DNA of 22,161 bases from Symbiodinium natans (GCA_905221605.1 CAJNDS010000242.1:167501-189661); one strand, 5' to 3'; numbered from the stretch's first letter, positions 8,659 through 18,781 are shown. The notes: generated from the letters alone by a model not told the origin. Numbers and translations are program-made.

Positions 8659-8964
8659 ATGGGCTTTCAGAGGCTTTCCATGTTCTCTGCCTCCAAGCGA
8701 CGTCCTAAGTGCGTGAGAAGCGTGATTGCGCAGGTGGTCGTTGGGGTCTGCCAAGAACTGGGTCGACGAGTTCAGTGTCAAAGGAATCCGTACTACGCGG
8801 TCCCAAAGCCAGGCGGAGCCTTTTCAGCACTGAACATTCTCGCCCTCTTTCCGGCATTGCTGAGGTCCATGTGTCTTTTGTTTCTGGCCGGTGGGTTTCC
8901 TGCTTTCCCAGCACTCCGAGGAACGACGCCACCCTTTCTGAACTATCTGATTCTCGTGCGCTGA
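8659..8964 (+). CDS. possible 101-codon ORF, unrecognised
   Basis: ATG 8659 to a TGA at 8962-8964. The text is plausible but has no known motif; it includes VIAQVVVGVCQELGRRVQ and a hydrophobic stretch ALFPALLRSMCLLFLAGGF that could span a membrane. A second + frame (8709-8999) and two minus frames are also open over the same DNA, so coding status and frame are uncertain. Confidence 0.25.
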   Translation: MGFQRLSMFSASKRRPKCVRSVIAQVVVGVCQELGRRVQCQRNPYYAVPKPGGAFSALNILALFPALLRSMCLLFLAGGFPAFPALRGTTPPFLNYLILVR

Positions 8965-9103
8965 GCAGAAACACAAAATTTGCCCTCTGCGCGCCATAAA
9001 GATGGCACGCGACTCGCCAGCGACTTGTGCTTCGTGCCTGGGATGACCGGGCATCAGAGTCAGGGCCAGAGACACGGGCTCCCAGGTGTCCTGCAAAGAA
9101 TCG

Positions 9104-9160
9104 AAACCCTAAACCCTAAACCCTAAACCCTAAACCCTAAACCCTAAACCCTAAACCCTC
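9104..9160. repeat. interstitial telomere-type repeats (CCCTAAA)n
   Basis: About eight near-perfect CCCTAAA heptamers. Confidence 0.95.
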
Positions 9161-9220
9161 CGCAGCTGGCGACTGAAGCATGCGGCCTCCACATCAGTGT
9201 GATCAGTCGCAAGTGAACCA

Positions 9221-9673
9221 ATGTCTCAAAAGGCTGATAGCATTACAGCATCTCGCTGTTTTAGATGGATTGCGAGACAGATGTCCGCAATGGCATTGGA
9301 CTATGCCAATGCGCTGCGGCGCCGTAACTTAGCTGCAGATCTCGGACTGGTTTGGCATGCAGTGGCCCGTTGCAGGCATGCAGTGGCAAGTGAGTGAAGT
9401 GAGTGAAGTGAGTGAGAAGGTCAAGATTGGAACTGCAGCAGCGTTTGGGCTGCTCGCGTTGCCATGGCGGCTCAGTTTCAAGCAGACATGCACGAGCTAA
9501 ACAAATTCAAAGCTATTATGGCCATGAATGCCTCCTCAAAACAGCTTCAATCATTAAGCCGGCTATATTCTGCAGGCTGCAGCTCCAGTCGACTCTTGGC
9601 GCGGAGGCCTCAATGTTGTACGATGTTGTGCCAGCGTATCAGTATGTCATGTTTCTGCACTCGCTTCGCATGA
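9221..9673 (+). CDS. small two-exon candidate gene, unrecognised
   Basis: Exon 1 (9221-9389) starts with ATG and reads SRCFRWIARQMSAMALDYAN and further. It ends before GTGAGT. A 30-bp GTGAGTGAA tandem (9390-9419) ending in AAG follows, then exon 2 from 9420, which continues in phase (Ser codon split 1/2) through QDWNCSSVWAARVAMAAQFQ and ADMHELNKFKAIMAMNASSK to TAG near 9673. Together about 140 residues. A 30-bp intron is unusually short, so the tandem could instead be a mutational expansion that broke the frame. Downstream text in another frame (EASMLYDVVPAYQYVMF, about 9600-9665) suggests another frame change. No family recognised. Confidence 0.35.
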
Positions 9674-9789
9674 CCCCCTCTAAGCCCTACACCCAAAGGG
9701 AACCGCGGGGCTGCCAGGCAGGTGGCAAAAGAAGCCCTAGAAACCCGAGAAGCAAATCCAGAAGTGCACAAAAAGTCGAAACCCTAGGC

Positions 9790-9995
9790 CCTACAAACCC
9801 TCTCAACCCTAAACACCCTAAACCCCTATAAACCCTATAACCTATAAACCCTATAAACCCTATAAACCCTATAAACCCTATAAACCCTATCAACCCTATG
9901 AACCCTATAAACCCTACAAACCCCATAAACCCTATAAACCCTATAAACCCTAAACCCCAAACCCCGTTTAACCCCATTAACCCTAAACCCCTCTA
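9790..9995. repeat. CCCTATAAA 9-mer array
   Basis: More than a dozen CCCTATAAA units with point variants, grading into CCCTAAA at both ends. It is a derivative of the telomere heptamer. Confidence 0.9.
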
Positions 9996-10442
9996 ACGCC
10001 TGGCCAAAAAGTCAGTGGCAGGCTGGGAGCTGCCCCGCCGATCCGGCGCGCTCCGGGTGCCCCAGGAGCCATTGGAGGGGCTTTCCTCTACCCAACCTAG
10101 GGGGGTAACTGGTGGGGTTTAGGGTTTAGGGGTTTAGGGGTTTAGGGGTTTAGGGGTTTAGGGGTTTATAGGCATAGGCCACACAGCGATTCATCGTCCA
10201 CTTCTGGGCTCATTAAAAAACAGGCGGGTTAGAGAGGCGACGACGTCGAAGCAGAATCACCTCAAAGTTTGCCAATGAGAGTCGAAGTTGGGAGTTTTTC
10301 CTAATAGTACCACCTGCCAAAAACGGATAGAATCCCTCTTCTTCTAGTCACCAGGAACTCTCTCCCCAAAGAGATTCGAGAGATTCGAGAGAGAGAGGCG
10401 CCCCAGACTACAAAAAAAACACGCACACAAAAACTCGCGCGA
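9996..10442. other. intergenic stretch before the amine oxidase
   Basis: Contains a TTTAGGGG 8-mer array (about 10118-10172) and otherwise unique sequence. No gene assigned. A first exon or 5' UTR of the amine oxidase gene probably lies here but could not be picked out. Confidence 0.5.
10118..10172. repeat. TTTAGGGG 8-mer array
   Basis: Six tandem GGGGTTTA units, one G longer than the telomere heptamer. Confidence 0.9.
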
Positions 10443-13319
10443 GTGAGGTGCGCCTCGGTGTGTCCGGCTGGCCGGATCCTGGTGCTGGGAGCCGGGCTGG
10501 CGGGGCTCACGGCCGCCCAGACGCTTCGGAGGGCCGGCTGTGGCCCTGACGCACCTCCTGGCGTTTCCTTGGAGGGTCAGTTTAGGGTAGTTGAGGGTTT
10601 GGGGTGTATTTTGTTAGTTTTTGAAATGCGGCTTAGTCGGGAAACAGATGTTTTTGGAAAAATGTCTGCTTCAGGGTTCTAGGAGTTGTCTATGAAGGCA
10701 CAAGACAACTCCCCTCTTCAGATGGGACGGAGCACTGCGCGGAGTGCCAAGGTGAGGTGCTGCTTCTGGAAGCGAGTGGGCGCGTCGGCGGAAGAGCCTC
10801 CGCGATTGAGACGGGGCCCTTCCGAGGCTTCGACGCAGGCCTCTTTGAAGGAGGATTCAGGGGTGTAAGGGTTTATAGGGTTTTAATGGGTTTAAGGGGT
10901 TTAAGGGGTTTAAGGGGTTTGAGGGTTTCAGGGCTTCAGGGTTGAAGAGTTTAAAGTTTAGGGTTACAGAAGGGTTGGGTTACAGTTGTTGTATGAAAGG
11001 GATTGGAAGGGCAGGGAGAGCAAGAGATGCAGGCGCGCAGTGGGTTCATGGTGGCGAAGCTCTGCGGCAGTAAGGTGCTCTGCGCGGACCTTGAAGGGTT
11101 TAGGGTTTAGGGTTTAGGGTCCTTGCCACTGCAGTCACTGCAGTCAACCCGTGAACTCAGGAAGAGAATGTTCCAATCATGGCGCTGACTCGATTTTTCA
11201 ACTTGTCTCTGGAGCAGATCGGCGGCAACACTGACTTCGAAGGCCGCCACCAAACTCAAGTCACGTCGTTTGGGCGCGTGGTATCTAACAACTGCAAGCA
11301 TGCGACACGGCGCTGTGGACAGAAGCAGAATCGTTCCCGGCCAAGGGCCCTACAGCAAGCATCGCCTGCTTCACTTGCAGCGAGCGAACGACACCCTGAA
11401 AGCAGAGGCTGCCGACTTTTGACATGCTAACATGACAGCCTATCATATATCTGCGAAGGCTTCTTGCAGCGGCTGTTTGCATCAAAAGCCCAGCAGGCTT
11501 TCAGGCACTATGCCGAAGCCAAAGTGCTGTTCGACCAGAAGGTGGGTTGGATCCTCGCGCAGAAGGGGGCCGACTTATCACTCAGCGGCCTGCCACACAA
11601 TGTCACAGCAATATGAGTATCATTTAGTAGAGTTATTTTGAAGCGTAATGGCTTCCTACAAATACTAAACCCCTCCCTGCTTTGAAATAGTATTTTTAGC
11701 GGACCCTCCCGGCACCCAGCCCTATACTAGACCTGTTTGAGAACTAGGGGGGGTGGGCGGTTGAGGGCCTCCGCCCTTGAGTTTAGGGGCTCAGAGGGTT
11801 CAATTTGGGTTTAGGGCTTAAGGCTAAAGGGCTGACTGGAGCTGAATCTCTGCAAAAGGCTGCGACTCTCGATTTCGGCTTTGGGTTTTAGGTGTCGGAT
11901 AAGGTTTTCCCGGCCGAGGCGAATTTTAGATTTGCGGGGGTGGGGGGGTGTGTTCGTATTAGGGGGATGAAGAGTACAAGAATAGAAGCATCATATATTA
12001 CACACAAGTGAGAAGACTCTTTGTTCTTCACCCGCTCAGTCTGCGACCTCTCGCTTATTCGCCACTGGCAAGCAAGGATCTGCATGGGAGCTGATCATGA
12101 ACCAAAGTCTCGTCGCTTGGCTCTGACCATGGTACCAGTAGAAATTGGCAGAGCAGAGTGCTCAGGTCCCTCATTCTATATCCCCCTTGGGAATTATTTA
12201 ATTATTTATTATTATTACTATTATTAAGGTTCTAAGGGGAGCATAGAATTTCAACGCACACCGTAACCAGGACCCGCTGCTGGAGTGGCAGCTGCGTGTT
12301 CGCAGCGAGCAGAACTGGGGCACCAGCGCGGAGCAGGTGGGCTCAAGACTGGCGGAGTTGGCCATGTACAGACGCCCGGCTCGGGTTTAGGGTTTAGGGT
12401 TTAGGGTTTAGGGTTTGGGGTTTAGGGTTTAGGGTTTAGGGTTTAGGGTTTAGGGTTTAGGGCTTAGCAAAGCAACAGTGGCAGCTCTTCATGTGCAGAA
12501 AGAGTGCGGGAGTGCGAGGGAGGAAAGCACCGTCGCGCTCAGGCGTCTTCTATTCCGAGGTGGCGCAGCGGCAATGTCAGGAGATGGGAGTGATGTCCTG
12601 CATCAGCGCCATCCCTTGTGTTTTCCAATTGTGCATAAAGACTCCTGAAGAGCATGACCCAAAAAACAGGTGGAGGATATGCCCGATGCGCCACCATCTT
12701 GGAGAGACTCTTCTGCTTCTTGGGTCGAACTCTGAGTTGGCCCTAAACCCCTAACCCCTAAGCAAAAAGACCCTGAACCCTAAGCCCTAAACCCTAAGCC
12801 CGTTTTGCCTAGCTTTTGCCTTTCTGACAGAAGCATGCCATGCCGAAAGGACATGAGAGGTGATGCCAAGCTGCGACTTGCCTCTCTCAAGCTTTTTTGA
12901 AGTCCTTATACTTATAGGGTTTAGGGCTTAGGGTTTCCCTTATAAGGTTCAATGAGAGGGCTCTGCCATAGTGTCAGTGTGTATTCATGGACATGATGTC
13001 TGCTCTCTTTGCAAGGGCTGGCGGCTTCAGAGCCTCAGCATGCAGTGAAAGCAGTGGTGTTTTTGTTGCTTCTCATTCCTCCGGAGACACTGCAGACACA
13101 AAACTCCAAAGTTGGTAACTGCGTGGGTTTTCTCCTTTCCCTGCATCATGTAAGGCGCACTGGTGCGGGAGTTGGCGCAGGGCCTGGACGTGCGCTTCCA
13201 CACTGCGGCCACCTCCATCTCCCTCGAGGATTCGGTGACGGTGCACACGTCCAGCGCGACCTATCAAGGCACATGCTGCGCATGACACGCACACATGCAT
13301 TCATGGGAGAGAGAGAGAG

Positions 13320-13365
<46 letters not shown>

Positions 13366-16104
13366 CGTGGGTGCGTGCATGTATGTGTGTCTGCTTGTTC
13401 TTGGGTTTGGGGAGTCACGTCTTGAAAGCCCAAAGGATCGGTGCAAGCTACTATGATGCTGCGTGCACGGGGGTCCAAGGCCCCAAGGTCACGAAGCCCA
13501 AACTGGTTGCGCTCGCCGTTCTTCCTTGTGCCGTGTTAGATATTGAAAGCCGAAAGGTTCCAGGTTCCAGAAGACGCTCAACAACAAGACATGTTTTTTT
13601 GCCAGCTTGGCGAGCATGTTGAAGCCAAGCCTTTGTATCAAGTACGCATGTTCGACAAAGCAAAGAAGCACGCAGCCGAGCACGCCAAATTTGAAATTTG
13701 TTCAGGTGCATTGGGTTAGGCACGCGCCGTAGCAACTCGAGGGTGGAAGCACATGAGTCTAGCATTTTCTGCCTGATATCTTAGGATAGTATGGTCAACA
13801 GAATTATATAACCCTTTTAAGGTTCATGTATATATATATATATGCATACACATGTATATCTATTTCTATACATACATGTATCTAAGGTGCAGATTTACGG
13901 TAGTTATTCGAGTCTAAACCTTGCAACCGGTCAGAAGATGTCAGAAGGCAAAGCTGTGATCGTCACCGTTCCCCTGACGGTCCTTCAGCAGAAGATCCAT
14001 TTCCAGCCACCGCTGTCCAGTGCCTTCCATGCGGCTTTGCTGCACTTGGAGGGAAGATGGCTTGCTGATGTGTGCTGTGCTCTATCGCCTTGAAAATAGC
14101 GCTTCTGTCATCAGGCTTCATTGAACCGTGCCTGCGCAGCAGACAAGCTCTTTGTGCGAGATGCCATCAGCCTTCATGGGCTAGCTGCGCGAGCTGCGTT
14201 GATGTTGCGTCGTTTCGAGGCTTTCAGATGGGGGACGTTGCCAAGCTGTTCATAAAATTTAAAGTTGGGGAATCTCCCATGGGCCACTTGCCTGAAGAGA
14301 TTGCAAGCGTGGCAAAGCTGCCCATGAAGTCGTAATTAAGTGTGGTTAGGCCTCCACAGGCTAAGCTGTTTGGCGAGTTCTTGCAGAAAGCTTAACCTCA
14401 TTAAGTGAACCTCCTACACCTGTTCGCGCAGGCAGTGGCACGTACTTGATCTCTCAGTTGGTATCGCAGACGTCACGAAGCCTCCTCTATTATTGCATCC
14501 GTGCCTCGGCGCCCCTATAAACCTCGGCTCTCGGCGGGTGGTTAAAGAAAAAACCCATTAAAAAAGGCTTATAAGCCCAAAAAATTCCCTAGGGGAAGCA
14601 GCCGCAACCGCAGCCGCCAACGTTCCTTCAGTGTGCCTTGCCGGAACGTTGGTGTCTCTGATTATTGTTCTCAACAAAGAGTCGAGCCAAACGCACACAC
14701 TGAGAATGTGCCGAGCAAAGGACACTGACTTGCTTGCTGTCCGGCCCGTCCTTTGCAGAGGCAGGGTAATGACGATCCATTTCCTCTAGACCTGAAAGAT
14801 GAAAAACAAACCCAAGGCATCATGTTCTGAAAAGCTAGTCGACCCTTTTGTTCTGGAAGTTTTTTGATGACGCTGCAGGATTCAGCCTTTTAGCCGTATT
14901 GAAGCTTCAGGTGTCCACTTGTGAGTCTGACCCCTTGAGCTTACGCTTCACGGGTCTTGAAAGCGGGGGAGGGGGGGGTGGAGTGAGGGGTCGGAGCCCC
15001 CGAAAGCTCACAGAAGTCCTGATGTGAGAGCGACCTGAATCATCCTGAATCAATCTTCCCTAAACCCTAAGCCCTAAACCCTAAACCCTGGGAGGCCCTG
15101 AAGTTGAACCAGAGCCAGGAGGCGTTGCGGGCCCGTGTTGTGGAAGAGCTGTTGCAGATGCAGCTGGGCTGGCTATGGCTGGTCAAATGAGGGTTTCCTG
15201 GTCAAGTGAAGGAGCTGTGAGTATGCTAAGGTTCCCACAGATGCAGCCGACGGCTGTAGAAGCTGTGCTGCTGGTGTCGTTCTCCCGGGACCCTTTCGTC
15301 CCTCAGCAGCAAAGAGAAAGCTCAGCAAAAAGGCATATCAGAACGACAGATGCAAATCAGGTTCTGGGATCATGGACCTGCGGGAAGGCGGCTGCGTTTG
15401 AACGAGCTTTCAAGGAAAGCCCTGAAGCAACTCTCGCAAGCAGGTGGGCTCCAGCAGCCAAGACTTCAGCATCTACGAGCCCAAGCCACGACGCTTGGCT
15501 GGAATCGCAGCCTTGACAGATGCCTTTTCCAGTTCTCCTAAGCAACCCCACAATCCCCAAGACGCCCTGAGCCCTGAAACCAGACACGAAATGCGTGTGT
15601 TCCTCGATTTCGTCCCTGCGGAGTATCACAAACGTTGTTGGCTAGGCGGGTGGCAAAAACAAGCCCCCAAGCGCTAAAGGGTACTACAGTACTATAGAGT
15701 CCTTATACACATTCTGTCACTGCAAGCTGAGCACTCCAGGCTTGGCCTTCGCCGGCGAGCACACCTGTCGCCTGATGTATGGCACAGTGCAGGCCCGTTG
15801 TTGAGTCCAGTGCCAGTCCAGGACGTCACTCGGACGTGTGCCGAGAAGTGTGCAGAAGCGGATGCTTCGAGCAACGCAGGCTGCCGTGGTCTCTGGCGCG
15901 CGTGCTGCGCACCAAGCCTCTTCGGCAGCAAGGTCTCGCAAGTCAGCCAGAAGGATTGTGGCAAGGCTGGCTCTTGAGGGGGCAGTGGACCCTGCAGCAG
16001 AGGTCTTGGCTGGAAGACCTCACACGGCAGCAAACGATGATTGGCCTTACTTCAACAAGGAACTGCAACTCGCAAAGGGGGGCAGGCAAAAAGGGCCGCC
16101 ATAG
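10443..16104 (+). CDS. flavin-dependent amine oxidase (polyamine oxidase/LSD1 superfamily), ~16 exons
   Basis: Enzymes of this family use FAD to oxidise polyamines, other amines or methyl-lysine. Exons read: 10443-10542 (dinucleotide-binding RILVLGAGLAGLTAAQTL); 10752-10838 (EVLLLEASGRVGGRA); 11033-11055 plus 11161-~11250 (DAGAQWVHGGEENVPI, then LTRFFNLSLEQIGGN); ~11453-11600 (KGADLSLSGLP); 12271-~12378 (LLEWQLRVRSEQNWG); ~13016-13029 plus 13155-~13267 (GGFSALVRELAQGLDVRF); ~13887-14051 (AVIVTVPLTVLQQKIHFQPP); 14228-~14263 (MGDVAKLFIKF); 14436-14510 (WHVLDLSVG...PPLLLHPCLG); 15095-~15170; ~15247-15297 (SFSRDPF); 15444-~15500 (VGSSSQDFSIYEPKP); 15727-15792 (GLAFAGEHTCRLMYGTVQ); 15880-16104 (AAVVSGARAAHQ, stop TAG). 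The Lys of DVAK matches the conserved flavin-proximal lysine. The FAGEHT motif is the C-terminal FAD contact. The first-exon start is missing and several exon ends are approximate. About 450-500 residues are expected. Substrate is not predictable; no SWIRM domain was seen. Confidence 0.85.
10860..10968. repeat. degenerate GGGGTTTAA/TTTAGGG words in an intron
   Basis: Includes tandem GGGGTTTAA units (about 10893-10925). Lies in the amine oxidase intron 10839-11032. Confidence 0.8.
12173..12249. mobile_element. 77-bp inverted-repeat element in an intron
   Basis: The ends are inverted: ATTCTATATCCCCCTTGGGAA at the left and TTCTAAGGGGAGCATAGAAT at the right, with an AT-rich loop (TTATTATTATTA). 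It sits about 20 bp before the acceptor of amine oxidase exon 12271. No coding capacity. Organisation is like the 4419-4526 element, although the termini differ. Confidence 0.55.
12387..12463. repeat. interstitial telomere-type repeats (GGGTTTA)n
   Basis: Eleven near-perfect heptamers starting right after amine oxidase exon 12271-~12378, so intronic. Confidence 0.95.
13305..13356. repeat. GA/GT compound microsatellite
   Basis: GA tract followed by a GT tract, in the amine oxidase intron after about 13267. Confidence 0.9.
13826..13880. repeat. AT-rich microsatellite
   Basis: TATATA and CATACATGTAT runs directly upstream of the acceptor near 13886. Confidence 0.85.
14617..14652. repeat. perfect 10-bp hairpin
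   Basis: CCAACGTTCC and GGAACGTTGG separated by 16 bp, inside the 584-bp amine oxidase intron 14511-15094. The arms are themselves partly palindromic (AACGTT). The rest of that intron shows only a few CCCTAAA words before the acceptor. Confidence 0.7.
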
Positions 16105-16572
16105 ATGTGCCAGGTCATTGCGTGCTGAGTGCAGAACTGTGAGTCGCATAGGGCACCCTGGCCATCCCCCAAGGTACTCGCTCTGCGTGGCTCAGCTGAT
16201 AACCGTTTGAAAAGGATTTTGCCCCCCATTTTGTGCACTCCCCGGGCTGTGAGGATGAGCTTCCGAACGCATGGAGAGATGCACCTTGGTGGCAGGGGCA
16301 CAGATTTGGTTCAGGGTCTTTGTGGGCCGCTTATAGGGCTTAGGTGCCAGCCAGAACTGCCAGAACCCGCCACAAGAAGGGCCATGTTGCGCTTAGTCCG
16401 TTGAGCCTTCGTGCCGTCAGGAGCATTGCGGAGAATCCTGCCTCAATCTCTGGCCACCCCTGCCAGACACTGTTCCAAGCCTGTTTCAACACTGGCAAGG
16501 CCGGAGGCTTGTTCTGTGAATGCGACCAATAGGGTTTAGGGTTTAGGGATGCATTAATGCCGACCTTGAGCC
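16105..16572. other. 3' flank of the amine oxidase gene
   Basis: Short open frames are present (for example 16344-16532) without recognisable motifs. A pair of TTTAGGG heptamers lies near 16531-16548. The 3' UTR should lie here; no polyadenylation signal was identified. Confidence 0.4.
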
Positions 16573-17352
16573 GCAGACAGGCATGACGAAAAAGGCACGC
16601 CGCTGCTGGGGCAGACTCGGCTGGAGGTCGCTCTCCTGGGCGCGGCAAGCGAGGAGCCGACATCACGGGCTCTTTGCAACGCTCGTCACATTAGTGGCAT
16701 CGCAAAATTGAGGGAATCCGGGGCTTTCTATCAAACTTCGGGCTCTCATCGTAAGAAGAGCACGACAACAACTGTTAAAAGACATGCCAGGAAGCCGGCC
16801 TCGAGCTTTAAGACGTGGCTGCAGCTGAGCTCTGCTGCCGCTCGGCGCATGTTTTTTTGCAGGGCGCATGAGGAGCCGACGATAGAGAACACCACTTGCG
16901 ACAGCTCTCGTTTTTTCGAAAACCCCTTGGCAGCCAAGGAGCAGGAAGCAGCCGCCTGCGTGGGTTTCGCGGAAGAAACGTGGAACGCAACCTGGCCGCA
17001 TTGCCTTCGCCACAGCTGCAATCCAGGGAGCCATGGCCAAGTGCCCTCGAAGGAAAGCCATCCTCTTGCACCGATCTTTCCTTCACTCGTTTCAAGAGCA
17101 CCTCAGGACGCATCAGGGGAGCTGACGGAGATCATCCTGTGCAGATCAGGATCTCCCCACTTTCAGTTGTGGGATTGCTTGGCCCAGAGCCAGCAGCGGG
17201 ATTGGCACCTCGTCCTCAGTAGGATCAAACCTTTCTCACCGAATCCTGGGGGACAGCCAGAGCTCGAAGCAGTTAAGGCGAGAGTTGGGCTTCAACCGAG
17301 CCACGCTGCCTCCCGCCTACAAAAAAAGCAGCATCATGGCTCGTCCTCATAA
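16573..17352 (+). CDS. long open frame, unrecognised, coding status uncertain
   Basis: One + frame is open from 16573 to a TAA after 17349 (about 258 codons without a stop), which is long for chance at this base composition. It includes TRLEVALLGAASEEPTSRAL near the start and FQLWDCLAQSQQRDWHLVLS near the end. A run GTTTTTTTGCAG at about 16851-16862 looks like an intron acceptor, so the frame may be several exons plus intron rather than one piece. Another + frame (16896-17222) is also open. No family recognised. It may be the 5' part of the gene continued at 17723-18103. Confidence 0.35.
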   Translation, partial: ADRHDEKGTPLLGQTRLEVALLGAASEEPTSRALCNARHISGIAKLRESGAFYQTSGSHRKKSTTTTVKRHARKPASSFKTWLQLSSAAARRMFFCRAHEEPTIENTTCDSSRFFENPLAAKEQEAAACVGFAEETWNATWPHCLRHSCNPGSHGQVPSKESHPLAPIFPSLVSRAPQDASGELTEIILCRSGSPHFQLWDCLAQSQQRDWHLVLSRIKPFSPNPGGQPELEAVKARVGLQPSHAASRLQKKQHHGSSS

Positions 17353-17722
17353 AGCGCAGAAACTCAAAATCACTCTCTCTGAGGAATGAAGAGGTTCCAA
17401 GTGCCTTGGCCTCCTGGCTGCTCAGAGTCCGGTGCAATAAGTTGAAGGCCATGGGCTGTGGTCGAAGCCCCCCGTTCAGGCCACAGTCAGTTGGAGCAGA
17501 CTGACCCCTCTGCAGCGGAGAGCGGCCATCCGCATCGGCTATCGCCCATGGATGTGGTGAGCCTGTTTGGCTTGCTGCGCGCCCCAAAGTGATAGCGGCT
17601 GGTCGGACTGCCAAAGGAGCAGCCCCCTTTAGCACAGAGCAAGAGGACGAACAAAAGCTGCCGCCGCCTGCTCGCCCCCGCCCCCCCAAGTTTTTTTTTA
17701 GGAAGCCAGCAAACTTCGGCAG
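17353..17722. other. probable intron or spacer
   Basis: GC-rich with ambiguous short open frames. Ends in a polypyrimidine-like stretch (TTTTTTTT at about 17692-17699) before the GGCAG acceptor at 17722. Confidence 0.35.
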
Positions 17723-18103
17723 GTGTGCTCCGCGTCATTGGCCCACGCCTGGGCAAAGTTCGAGGCAAAACAGCGGGCTTGGAAGGAAGAGTCGCGCTGG
17801 CTGGTCTTGAGCAACATTGGAGGCTTCAGAAGCCCACCCGCTGATGTACCTGCTAACTACTGCTCCAATCTCTATGAAAGTCGCTTTGCAAACAGTGTAC
17901 TGTATACCTCAAGAACCCAAACCTGCTGTTTTTTGTAGGTTCTTGTTAGAATATCCCTATCTAAGTCTTGTAGGTTCTTAAGGTATGCAGATTCCCGGAT
18001 CGAGAATGCATCGTTGGAGCTCCCAAGGCCCAGGCCTTTTCTTGCGAGCACGCTCGCTTTGCCCAACAACTTGCAGCGCGCGGCGCACACAGGATTACGC
18101 TGA
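17723..18103 (+). CDS. two-exon block of an unrecognised protein, split by an inverted-repeat intron
   Basis: Exon 17723-17901 follows GGCAG and reads SASLAHAWAKFEAKQRAWKE, then SRWLVLSNIGGF, ending SRFANSV. Exon 17983-18103 continues in phase (Leu codon split 2/1) as YADSRIENASLELPRPRPF and ends at TGA 18101-18103. Joined length is exactly 300 nt (99 residues plus stop). Without splicing the first frame stops at 17938, inside the element. The Trp/Lys/Glu-rich segment faintly resembles part of an HMG box, but no full domain can be traced, so no function is claimed. The upstream exons are probably in 16.6-17.3 kb. Downstream of 18103 another frame stays open (about 18005-18150), so the end may also differ. 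Confidence 0.5.
17902..17982. mobile_element. 81-bp introner-like intron with inverted-repeat ends
   Basis: Starts GTATACCTCAAGAACCCA and ends TAGGTTCTTAAG|GTAT. ATACCTCAAGAACCCA matches the reverse complement of TAGGTTCTTAAGGTAT at 14 of 16 bases. The left arm carries the GT donor and the right arm the AG acceptor, so the element is effectively the whole intron. An inner copy of TTGTAGGTTCTT makes a direct repeat. It shares the core ATCCCTA..TAAG with elements at 3348 and 4419. Confidence 0.65.
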
Positions 18104-18781
18104 GTGTGCCCATGGATCTGTTCTTGGACCGCCCACGCTCTGCACAGTAGTGCACAGTTATGAAGATGATATCGCGGGCTCTAGCGTCATGATGCACGCC
18201 CTGTTTCACACTGCGGGAGTGGCGGGGAGTTGTGGGACAGCGAGCTACACAACAAAACCCATGCAAAAACCCTGTTAACCTGTCTGTGTGACTTTGAAAG
18301 CTATGGGCTAAGAGCCAAGACAGCATTCTAGCTGCGCTACTGAACCCCTTTTCTCCCCTAAGCCCTAGAAACCCTGAACCCTATAAACCCTAAATAAACC
18401 CGCACATGAGCCTCATTTGCCAGGCAGGACGACCGAGAGATCCGTCTCCTGGAGAAGGAGGAGGAGCAGCAGAGATCATGCACAATTGCCCCGTGAGGGG
18501 TATAATATCAGTATCTATATATATATATATAACTACTATCATATATATATATATATATATATATAGTTGATGTATATGTATTTGTATATATATATATACG
18601 TGTATGAGAGATGGATGTATCAAATGTATAGCATAATATATACAGCACGTATATCTTGAGCTTGGTGCTTTCTGGAGACGGCCAGCAGCTAGAAGATCTA
18701 GAGCCTGCTCTTTTGAAGTTGACATCCCCGCAGCCACGGTTTGCTCGGCCATGATGCCAGCGCGGATGCGGCCAAAGTGCC
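18104..18781. other. intergenic region
   Basis: Holds degenerate CCCTAAA words (18355-18392) and an AT microsatellite block (18515-18605). No gene assigned. The start of the next gene lies at the right end. Confidence 0.5.
18515..18605. repeat. AT microsatellite block
   Basis: TATATA runs interrupted by ACTACTATC and GTTGATGTATATG. Confidence 0.9.

Noticed and set aside
9687-9977. Minus-strand frame rich in GFIGFIGFIG
   Set aside because: Direct translation of the CCCTATAAA array; not a protein gene.
13264-13478. Minus-strand frames with HTHTHT runs
   Set aside because: Translation of the GT/GA microsatellite.
17723-17830. Resemblance to the second half of an HMG box (WAKFEAKQRAWKEES)
   Set aside because: The first helix and the usual Pro/basic N-terminal motif cannot be found, so this may just be Trp/Lys/Glu-rich composition.
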